From Anaerolineales bacterium UBA4823 (GTDB lineage Bacteria; Chloroflexota; Anaerolineae; Anaerolineales; UBA4823): DNA of 13,071 bases. Both the position numbers and the translations under genes were made by a program. Positions 1-6,076 of the stretch are shown piece after piece (the first letter of the stretch is position 1; every line of letters begins with the position of its first letter). Below the pieces are notes generated by a model that was not told the DNA's origin, searched no databases, and saw only the letters and a list, made by a program, of their open reading frames with translations. The DNA is taken from contig DHFN01000028.1 of NCBI GenBank assembly GCA_002402275.1, positions 1 to 13,071 of the forward strand, read 5' to 3'.

Positions 1-30
1 AAGATATCTCGCTTCGCTCGACATGACAAT
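1..30. repeat. Arm of dispersed palindromic repeat (left edge)
   Basis: These 30 bases match 13042-13071 at the other end of the window in 28 positions, in the same orientation; the only differences are at bases 21 and 22. The core CTCGCTTCGCTCG is the right-hand arm of the inverted repeat seen whole at 13003-13068. The partner arm would lie just outside the window, so this is a partial copy. Bases 31-197 after it hold no gene. They contain a weak stem at 48-63 (CCACCT...AGGAGG) and the murJ promoter region. Confidence 0.75.
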
Positions 31-183
31 GATGACTCATTGGGCAACCACCTACGGAGGAGGATAGGCTAAAGTGAATTTGTTGATCACTAGAAGCATG
101 AGCTACGAAGCGATATGACTATAGGCTTTCGAATATTTTCCTCACGCTTTGTAAACATTATAGGGGGAACACCATTTATCCTG

Positions 184-189
184 TATAAT
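184..189 (+). promoter_or_regulatory. -10 box of murJ, possible leaderless start
   Basis: A perfect TATAAT lies only 8 bp before the murJ ATG at 198. A start of transcription about 7 bp after the hexamer would fall at 196-198, at or next to the AUG. No Shine-Dalgarno sequence lies between the box and the ATG (TCAAAACAG). No good -35 is visible at 16-18 bp, which weakens the call. An in-frame TAA at 186-188 excludes an earlier start. Confidence 0.5.
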
Positions 190-197
190 CAAAACAG

Positions 198-1787
198 ATG
201 AATCAGCAAACACAATCCGCTACCTCCCGGGTTGCCAAAGCGGCAGGGGCGGTCATGGCAGCTTTTATTTTAAGCAACTTGACTGGTTTGATCCGTCAAA
301 TAATGGTGGCGCGGGCTTTTGGAACCGGGATGGATATGGAAGCCTTCAATGCTGCCAACCGGGTATCCGAAACGTTATTCAATTTGGTGGCGGGGGGAGC
401 TTTAGCCAGCGCATTTATCCCGACTTTCAGTGGTTTATTAGTGAGAAACCAATCTGAAAGTGCTTGGAAACTCGCCTCAGCCATTGCCAATCTGGTCCTC
501 ATCGTAATTGGACTTTTGGCGCTTGTTTCCTGGGGATTGGCACCTCAGATTGTTCGGTATGTTTTAGCCCCTGGTTTTACTCAAAATCCTATCAAAGAAG
601 CTCAAACCGTTCACTTATTACGGTTGATGCTTCCCTCAGCTGTTTTATTTTCATTGAGTGGTTTAGTGATGGGGATATTAAATTCCCATCAAGTGTTTTT
701 TATCCCTGCTCTGACACCCTCGATGTATCAAATTGGAATGATTTTTGGAGTTCTTGTTCTTGCTCCTCGGATGGGGATCGAAGGTTTGGCATGGGGGGTC
801 GTTATCGGTTCAGCTTTGCATTTTGGATTACAGATTCCATCTTTAATTCAACTCAAGGGAAAATATTTCAAGAGTTTGGCTTGGCAGATGCCAGCGGTAA
901 GGGAAGTCATCCGCCTCTTTGCCCCCCGTCTAGTGGGTGTGGCAGTGGTACAACTAAACTTCTGGATAAATACCCGGATTGCCTCAACTCAACCTGAAGG
1001 AAGTGTGACCGGGATTGTACTGGGCTTTACTTTAATGTTAATGCCTCAAGCAGCCATTGCACAATCAGTAGCGATAGCTGCGTTACCAACATTGTCCTCT
1101 CATTTTGCTTTAGGTAAAATGGATGAATTTCGGGCTACATTAGTCGCTGGTTTACGGGGTATTCTGGTGCTGGCAATTCCAGCAATGATCGGTTTGATCA
1201 TCCTACGAAGACCGATTGTTGCTTTACTTTACCAGCGGGGTGCCTTTACTTCTCATTCCACTGAATTAGTCTCGTGGGCTTTGTTGTGGTATACGGTTGG
1301 GCTGGTTGGGCATTGTGTTGTTGAAATCCTTGCCCGTGCTTTTTATGCTATGCATGATACTCAAACTCCGGTAATAGTGGGCTCGATCGCGATGGGCTTG
1401 AATATTGGTTTCAGCTTTTTGTTTTCAAAGTGGTTTTCAAATATGGGTTGGATGCCCCATGGAGGTTTAGCATTGGCAAATTCGCTCGCAACCGCTTTTG
1501 AGATGGTGGGGTTGTCCTATTTGATGCACAAACAACTTAAAGGACTGGAAGGTCAGATTATTGCAAAGGTTATCCTCCAATCTAGCATCGCAAGTGGGGG
1601 GATGGTTTTGGGTTTGTTATGGTGGTTGAAAACTAGCCGGGAATTGCATGTGGTGTGGATTAGCTTAGGTGGGATTGCAATGGGGGGATTGATTTATTTG
1701 ATAATTGGTTGGGTGTTAGGGAACCAAGAAATCAGAAGAGGGATCAGTTTGATACAACAAAAATTGATCAAAGTTGGTTTCCTTTAA
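198..1787 (+). CDS. murJ: MurJ/MviN lipid II flippase
   Basis: Probable lipid II flippase of the MOP superfamily, moving undecaprenyl-linked peptidoglycan precursor across the cytoplasmic membrane. The 529-residue length is normal for the family. The protein is almost entirely hydrophobic helices (about 14 expected), with the family N-terminal pattern SNLTGLIRQIMVARAFG (residues 26-42). R33 sits where the essential first-helix arginine of MurJ is expected, R55 is a further conserved-type arginine, and an acidic residue (E48) stands where E. coli has D39. A motif near 250-262 (VVQLNFWINTR) and the QSVAIAALPTLS stretch (289-300) also fit MurJ. The ATG is the first possible start; the next Met (M20) would cut into helix 1. 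There is no Shine-Dalgarno sequence. The gene ends 23 bp from the convergent DUF212 gene with no hairpin terminator between, and its stop lies in a 10-bp tandem repeat (TAATAATGGG twice, 1785-1804). Family assignment is strong; flippase activity is inferred from the family. Confidence 0.93.
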   Translation: MNQQTQSATSRVAKAAGAVMAAFILSNLTGLIRQIMVARAFGTGMDMEAFNAANRVSETLFNLVAGGALASAFIPTFSGLLVRNQSESAWKLASAIANLVLIVIGLLALVSWGLAPQIVRYVLAPGFTQNPIKEAQTVHLLRLMLPSAVLFSLSGLVMGILNSHQVFFIPALTPSMYQIGMIFGVLVLAPRMGIEGLAWGVVIGSALHFGLQIPSLIQLKGKYFKSLAWQMPAVREVIRLFAPRLVGVAVVQLNFWINTRIASTQPEGSVTGIVLGFTLMLMPQAAIAQSVAIAALPTLSSHFALGKMDEFRATLVAGLRGILVLAIPAMIGLIILRRPIVALLYQRGAFTSHSTELVSWALLWYTVGLVGHCVVEILARAFYAMHDTQTPVIVGSIAMGLNIGFSFLFSKWFSNMGWMPHGGLALANSLATAFEMVGLSYLMHKQLKGLEGQIIAKVILQSSIASGGMVLGLLWWLKTSRELHVVWISLGGIAMGGLIYLIIGWVLGNQEIRRGISLIQQKLIKVGFL

Positions 1788-1810
1788 TAATGGGTAATAA
1801 TGGGGATGAT

Positions 1811-2254
1811 TTATCGAAAAATCCACCATCCTAGTTGGGCAACCACCAAACCTAATAACACACCTGCCAAAGCTTCCAGGGGTGTATGACCTAACACTTC
1901 ACGTAATTGTTCTTCTTTGAGAGGATGACCGCTTGCCATATCATTGATCATGGCATTGATCAATTCGGCATGTTTGCCAGCTTGGCGACGAATGCCGGTT
2001 GCATCATAAATGACAACAACCGCTAGCGTGACTGCAATGGCAAATTCGGGCGTTTCAAATCCGAAAAAGAGACCGCAAGCGTATGCTACTGCGGTTACCA
2101 AAGCTGAATGGGAGCTTGGCATTCCTCCAGCATGAAAGAGCAATGACCAATTCCATTTCCGTTCCCGAAGATATTCAATAGGAACCTTCACGGTTTGGGC
2201 TATAAACCAGGCGATTACACCGCAAATCAACACATAATTCCGTAAGAGATCCAT
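1811..2254 (-). CDS. Divergent PAP2 / DUF212 family membrane protein
   Basis: This 147-residue protein belongs to the DUF212 group (B. subtilis YuiD-like), small membrane proteins distantly related to PAP2 phosphatases. Visible motifs are GGMPSSHSA (43-51), YDATGIRRQAGKHAE (83-97) and LGHTPLE (121-127), which resemble the PAP2 / vanadium haloperoxidase phosphate-binding triad with histidines at 49, 95 and 123. Hydrophobic segments lie near 4-20, 50-66, 70-88 and 126-146. The family's substrate is not established; a lipid or isoprenoid (pyro)phosphate is a reasonable guess from the motifs only. An AAGG about 5 nt before the ATG is a plausible ribosome binding site. It lies 68 bp downstream of xseB on the same strand, so it may be the last gene of an xseA-xseB-DUF212 transcript. 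Confidence 0.88.
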   Translation of the reverse strand: MDLLRNYVLICGVIAWFIAQTVKVPIEYLRERKWNWSLLFHAGGMPSSHSALVTAVAYACGLFFGFETPEFAIAVTLAVVVIYDATGIRRQAGKHAELINAMINDMASGHPLKEEQLREVLGHTPLEALAGVLLGLVVAQLGWWIFR

Positions 2255-2322
2255 ATTGCCTTCGATATATTTTGCTTAACTAACAGAACTCCCCATGATT
2301 CAAGAATTATTTACGCTGTAAT

Positions 2323-2619
2323 TTAGGTTGATTCATCAACAGATTCGTTATTATTTTCCATTGAGATTTGTTTGACAATTAATTCAGCTTGATCCAATAA
2401 CTTTGCACAATGTTGGGCAAGTTTTTGTCCGCGCTGAAAATAAGTTAAAGTTTCTTCTAAATTATATTGCCCATTTTCCAAATCTGAAACGATTCTTTCC
2501 AACTCGGATAAAGCTTCCTCATAGGATAATTTTTCGATTTCAGAGTCAATTTCTGCTGAATTAGGGAGGGTTGTATTAAAATTGGTTTCTGGGGTGATTT
2601 TATTAGATTTATTTACCAT
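2323..2619 (-). CDS. xseB: Exodeoxyribonuclease VII small subunit
   Basis: Small subunit of exonuclease VII, which coats the large subunit's long helices and is needed for degradation of single-stranded DNA to oligonucleotides. The core at residues 31-85 is typical: LSYEEALSELERIV, then DLENGQYNLEETLTYFQRG, then CAKLLDQAEL. It is predicted to form two helices. At 98 residues it is slightly longer than most because of a polar, probably disordered N-terminal extension (1-28) and an acidic/Asn-rich tail. The start ATG is 9 bp after the xseA stop, and only a weak AGAG precedes it, so translation is probably coupled to xseA. The order xseA-xseB is a common operon arrangement. Confidence 0.92.
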   Translation of the reverse strand: MVNKSNKITPETNFNTTLPNSAEIDSEIEKLSYEEALSELERIVSDLENGQYNLEETLTYFQRGQKLAQHCAKLLDQAELIVKQISMENNNESVDEST

Positions 2620-2628
2620 TTCTCTGCC

Positions 2629-3846
2629 TTAGGGATAGATATTTTCTATTTTTGTATCCAAGTTTCCGTCTGATATTTTGACAGCAATGATCTCGCCAAT
2701 TTTGACTTGCTTGATCGAATGGATCAATTCTCCACGACTGGATTGAAGGATGGCATAACCATGTTGAAGGATATTTTGAGGATTCAAGGCGGTTATTCTT
2801 TGCAAGATAGTTTGAAACTGAAGATATTCTTGTTGGATGGAGTGCCGGGTGTCGTTGAGCAAGCGGTGTTGAATCTCGTCCAAGTGCTGGCGATCCACCC
2901 GAATATGGTTTTGAGGGTTGGTCAGAGCCAGACGATGTTGGAGATGATGGAATGGTTGTTTGATTTGATAAAGTTGAATTTGGCTAGCTTGATTGAGTCT
3001 TTGTTGTAAAGTGGTCAGGGAAGCTTTTAGATCAATGGTATTGGGGGTGATCAATTCTGCTGCGGCTGTAGGAGTTGGGGCGCGTAAATCGCTGACAAAA
3101 TCTGCTAGAGTAAAATCCGTTTCATGACCAATGCCAGTCACAACAGGAGTCTCCATAGAAGCAATTACCCGGGCAAGCTGCTCGTCATTGAACGCCCAGA
3201 GATCTTCTATGGAACCGCCACCCCGCGCCAGGATGATCACGTCCGGTTTGACCTGCGTATCCATTAAGTTTAGAGCGCGAATGAGGCTTGAGGGAGCATC
3301 TACTCCTTGTACAACAGCCGGGGCAATAATAACCTCTGCTAGTGGATAACGTCTCCGCAAAGTGTTGAGAATATCTTGGAGTGCTGCTGCTGCCAAACTG
3401 GTTATGATGCCAATCCGTCTTGGATAGGGTGGGATCTTTTTCTTCCTTTCCGCCTCAAATAATCCTTCTTGCTCTAATTTATTCTTTAGGCGAATAAATT
3501 CCTGAAAAAGAAAGCCAGCTCCCATCGGTGAAAAACGATCCGCATAAAGTTGATAAACACCATTTGGCGGATAGATATCAATATAACCATGAACCTGAAG
3601 CAATTCACCGTCTTTAGGGAGATAATGTTGGCTGACAAATTGTTGTTTCCACATAACGCAGCGGATAGATGAGGTATTATCTTTAAGGGTGAAATAGAAA
3701 TGCCCAGATGAAGAGCGGGTAGCGTTCGAAACTTCACCTGTCACCCACAGATTTTGCAACTCTTCGGCGCTCGAAAATATCCCGCGTAAATATTGGGTAA
3801 GTTCGCTGACTGTCCAGTTAATCGAAGATGGAAACGCGAATTGCAT
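2629..3846 (-). CDS. xseA: Exodeoxyribonuclease VII large subunit
   Basis: Catalytic subunit of exonuclease VII, a metal-independent single-strand DNA exonuclease of repair and DNA clean-up. It has an N-terminal OB-fold (about 8-105), then the catalytic domain and a long helical region (270-350), followed by a C-terminal beta segment (354-400). The residues usually cited as essential in E. coli (D155, R205, H238, D241) align at a constant offset of three with D158, R208, H241 and D244, in LQD, ARGGGSIEDLWAFNDE (207-222) and GHETDFTLADF (240-250). The usual TSPTGAA segment reads TSLAAAA here (149-155), which is unusual. The 405-residue length is normal to slightly short. The ATG at 3846 has AGGA about 10 nt upstream and a TATAAT at 3869-3874. 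It is divergent from the HIT gene across 145 bp. Confidence 0.95.
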   Translation of the reverse strand: MQFAFPSSINWTVSELTQYLRGIFSSAEELQNLWVTGEVSNATRSSSGHFYFTLKDNTSSIRCVMWKQQFVSQHYLPKDGELLQVHGYIDIYPPNGVYQLYADRFSPMGAGFLFQEFIRLKNKLEQEGLFEAERKKKIPPYPRRIGIITSLAAAALQDILNTLRRRYPLAEVIIAPAVVQGVDAPSSLIRALNLMDTQVKPDVIILARGGGSIEDLWAFNDEQLARVIASMETPVVTGIGHETDFTLADFVSDLRAPTPTAAAELITPNTIDLKASLTTLQQRLNQASQIQLYQIKQPFHHLQHRLALTNPQNHIRVDRQHLDEIQHRLLNDTRHSIQQEYLQFQTILQRITALNPQNILQHGYAILQSSRGELIHSIKQVKIGEIIAVKISDGNLDTKIENIYP

Positions 3847-3868
3847 AGGTTGATGATCCTAATAGCAA

Positions 3869-3874
3869 ATTATA
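3869..3874 (-). promoter_or_regulatory. Probable -10 box for xseA-xseB
   Basis: A perfect TATAAT on the minus strand lies 22 bp upstream of the xseA ATG. It would place transcription start near 3862 and give a short leader carrying the AGGA ribosome binding site. The region 16-18 bp further upstream (about 3891-3898) has no good TTGACA match, so this rests on the -10 alone. Confidence 0.5.
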
Positions 3875-3909
3875 AATCAATCAGTATCGCGAGCATAGAT
3901 GGGGAAAGA

Positions 3910-3948
3910 TTTGGGAAAAGAGTTATTCAGGTAGAGTTTGGGAAAAGA
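3910..3948 (+). repeat. 12-bp direct repeat upstream of the HIT gene
   Basis: The 12-mer TTTGGGAAAAGA occurs exactly at 3910-3921 and again at 3937-3948, 27 bp apart start to start, in the 145-bp gap between the divergent xseA and HIT genes. A weaker related string (TGGGGAAAGA) lies just before, at 3900-3909. A -10-like TAAAAT follows at 3952-3957. The pair could be a binding site for a regulator, but it may also be chance in a purine-rich stretch. Confidence 0.45.
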
Positions 3949-3991
3949 AGGTAAAATAAAAAACAGAATCAAAATATGAGGAAATGAAGCC

Positions 3992-4486
3992 ATGTTTCAT
4001 TATCTGTGGTCACCTTGGCGAATGAAATATATCCAAAAAACGAAGCAGGATCAAGGCTGTGTTTTTTGCGAGGCTCTGAAGCAACCCGACGGAACAGGGA
4101 ATTTAATTATTTTTCGGGGGGAGAAGACTTTTACAATCCTCAATCGTTATCCATATACAAGCGGGCATTTAATGGTTGTTCCATTTCAACATACTGCAAT
4201 ATTGTCCAGCTTAGATCCCTCTGACAGGGCAGATATGATAGAAATGGTAAATCGAGCGATTTTGGTGCTGAAAGAAGTCTACGGTCCGCAAGGATTTAAT
4301 GTTGGAATGAACATCGGCGAATCGGCTGGGGCAGGAATTGCCGATCATATTCATATTCACATTGTTCCGCGTTGGAATGGAGATACGAACTTTATGTCCA
4401 CAGTGGGAGGAGTGCGGGTGCTCCCTGAAGAACTCGAGGAAAGCTATGTCAGATTAAAGGATATGTGGGATAAATTAAGGGTTTAA
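3992..4486 (+). CDS. HIT-domain protein, Ap4A hydrolase/phosphorylase-like
   Basis: A histidine-triad protein of 164 residues, a typical length. The N-terminal LWSPWRMKYI (5-14) and CVFC (23-26) are typical of the bacterial HIT branch that includes diadenosine tetraphosphate phosphorylases and hydrolases. The CxxC plus a histidine in SGHLMV (57-62) suggest a structural zinc site. The triad HIHIHIVPRW (119-128) supplies the nucleophilic histidine (H121 by family pattern) that attacks the nucleotide alpha-phosphate. The probable role is cleavage of Ap4A or related nucleotides in the cytoplasm; the exact substrate cannot be read from sequence. The start has a GAGGA about 9 nt upstream. The gene's stop is 5 bp from the stop of convergent gatB, with no hairpin terminator between. 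No functional link to the neighbours is evident. Confidence 0.92.
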   Translation: MFHYLWSPWRMKYIQKTKQDQGCVFCEALKQPDGTGNLIIFRGEKTFTILNRYPYTSGHLMVVPFQHTAILSSLDPSDRADMIEMVNRAILVLKEVYGPQGFNVGMNIGESAGAGIADHIHIHIVPRWNGDTNFMSTVGGVRVLPEELEESYVRLKDMWDKLRV

Positions 4487-4491
4487 TCCAT

Positions 4492-5928
4492 TTATTGTTT
4501 TAAGAGCTCTTCTAAGATTTGACGTATCAATTGTGGGTCAGCCTTTCCACCCATTTGTTTCATCACTTGCCCAACAAACCAACCGATCAATCCAGTTTTT
4601 CCTTTTTGATAGTTACTAACCGGTTGGGGATTTTGTGCTATGACGGTTTTGCAGGTATCCTCGATGGTTCGGGTGTCGCTTACTAAAGCTAATCCTTCCT
4701 CTGACACGATTGTACTGGGGGCTTTGCCTGTGTCCTGAACTTTTTCGATGAGGGTTTTACCAATGGAGTTGTTGATGATATTGTCATCAACCATTTTGAT
4801 AATTTCTACGAGATAAGTTGGTTTCAGTTTCAACTCACCAGCTGGAATTCCCAATTCATTGATCAGTCTCATTACATCATTCATCAGCCAGTTGGAAACA
4901 CGCTTTGGGTCACCCTGATAAATCACCACGGCTTCTTCGAAATATTCTGAGAGTGAACGCTCACCGGTAAGAATATCAGCATCATATTCAGGCACTCGGT
5001 ATTGATGGATAAAACGCGACCGTCGTTCTAGTGGTAATTCTGGAAGTTGCTTTAGAGTTTCGGTTTTCCATTGCTCATCTATTACCAATTGCAACAAATC
5101 CGGTTCTCGGAAATAGCGGTAATCTGCTTCGGTCTCTTTCGAACGCATTTTCCGTAAGACATTCCTTTCCTCGTCCCACTCCAATGTCCAGGCTTCAATT
5201 TTATGTCCCAATTGCACTTCCCGAGTCTGGCGGATGATTTCGGTTTGAATGGCATCTCGGACGGCTACAATTGAATTTACGTTTTTTATTTCGGTTTTTG
5301 GATTGAGATAATCCACTCCGATTGGACGAATGGAGACATTGGCATCACAACGTAAATGCCCTTTTTCCATATTTGCTTCAGAGATCCCAATCCAACGGAG
5401 GAGCTGTCTGAGACGAGTGAGATATTGAGCTGCCTCATCAGCCGACCGCAAATCTGGGGCGGTGACCATCTCGACAAGGGGAACACCACACCGGTTGAAA
5501 TCAATCAACCTTCTTCCAAAATCGTTTTTTGTTTTCCCAGCATCTTCTTCAAGATGAAGTTTTTGGATATTGACCTTTTTTGTTGTGTCATCGGGCATGG
5601 TCAATTCAAGATAACCCCCCCGAGCTACTGGCATATTATATTGGCTGATCTGATACCCTTTTGGTAAATCAGGATAAAAGTAATTTTTTCGATCAAAGTA
5701 GGAAATTGGCTGAACTTCGGCATGCATTGCAGCAGCTAATAAGATAGCTTTCTCCACAGCAGCACGATTGAGAACGGGAAGGACGCCTGGTAAACCGGTA
5801 CAGACCGGGCAGATATTGGTATTGGGGAGATCATTCCACGAATCTGCTCTACAGGAGCAGAATATTTTGGTGGTGGTATTTAATTGGATGTGGGTCTCTA
5901 ACCCAATTATCGCTTCATATTCCGTCAT
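4492..5928 (-). CDS. gatB: Asp-tRNA(Asn)/Glu-tRNA(Gln) amidotransferase subunit B
   Basis: GatB is the kinase and tRNA-binding subunit of GatCAB, which phosphorylates mischarged Glu-tRNA(Gln) or Asp-tRNA(Asn) with ATP and amidates it using ammonia from GatA. The 478-residue length is standard. The N-terminal cradle shows GLETHIQLNT (9-18), a zinc-type cysteine set (C24, C26, C40, C43) in FCSC and CPVC, and FDRKNYFYPDLPKGYQISQY near 80-100. The GVPLVEMVTAPDLRS signature follows near 148. The C-terminal YqeY-like tail ends with the family pattern LIGWFVGQVMKQMGGKADP. The ATG at 5928 has a clear AGGAG 6 nt upstream. It is the last gene of gatC-gatA-gatB but is separated from gatA by 148 bp containing a palindromic repeat. 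Its presence implies indirect charging of at least one amide tRNA. Confidence 0.96.
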   Translation of the reverse strand: MTEYEAIIGLETHIQLNTTTKIFCSCRADSWNDLPNTNICPVCTGLPGVLPVLNRAAVEKAILLAAAMHAEVQPISYFDRKNYFYPDLPKGYQISQYNMPVARGGYLELTMPDDTTKKVNIQKLHLEEDAGKTKNDFGRRLIDFNRCGVPLVEMVTAPDLRSADEAAQYLTRLRQLLRWIGISEANMEKGHLRCDANVSIRPIGVDYLNPKTEIKNVNSIVAVRDAIQTEIIRQTREVQLGHKIEAWTLEWDEERNVLRKMRSKETEADYRYFREPDLLQLVIDEQWKTETLKQLPELPLERRSRFIHQYRVPEYDADILTGERSLSEYFEEAVVIYQGDPKRVSNWLMNDVMRLINELGIPAGELKLKPTYLVEIIKMVDDNIINNSIGKTLIEKVQDTGKAPSTIVSEEGLALVSDTRTIEDTCKTVIAQNPQPVSNYQKGKTGLIGWFVGQVMKQMGGKADPQLIRQILEELLKQ

Positions 5929-5952
5929 AAGTTACTCCTGAGGAACATTTGT

Positions 5953-6020
5953 TGCGACGTGGGAATCTCCCCCCAACTTCCTACGAAATTACCACGGCAA
6001 AGTACGCCTCGCAATGACAG
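5953..6020. repeat. Degenerate palindromic repeat between gatA and gatB
   Basis: The left arm GACGTGGGAATCTC (5956-5969) and the right arm GAAATTACCACGGC (5985-5998) are inverted copies matching in 11 of 14 positions. The element continues to GCCTCGCAATGACAG (6006-6020), which resembles the end of the widespread GTCATTGCGAGGC-type bacterial intergenic repeats. It differs in core sequence from the edge repeats at 1-30 and 13003-13068. It occupies about half of the gap that splits the gat operon. On the minus strand transcript it could fold, but no T-run follows, so a terminator role is not supported. Confidence 0.6.
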
Positions 6021-6076
6021 GCTCCTGGGTAAAATATCCCCTGGATTGACAGTTTCTTGATTACCATATCTGGTAT

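Noticed and set aside
40..52. 13-mer TTGGGCAACCACC also found at 1835-1847
   Set aside because: About one shared 13-mer is expected by chance in 13 kb, and the flanks do not match.
464..997. 177-codon open frame on the plus strand inside murJ
   Set aside because: It lies in another frame of a clearly coding murJ, and its translation is rich in Ser, Cys and Trp with no family pattern.
6062..6075. Short hairpin TACCA-TATC-TGGTA just after gatA
   Set aside because: The 5-bp stem is AT-containing and lacks a T-run on the transcribed strand, so it is not a credible terminator.
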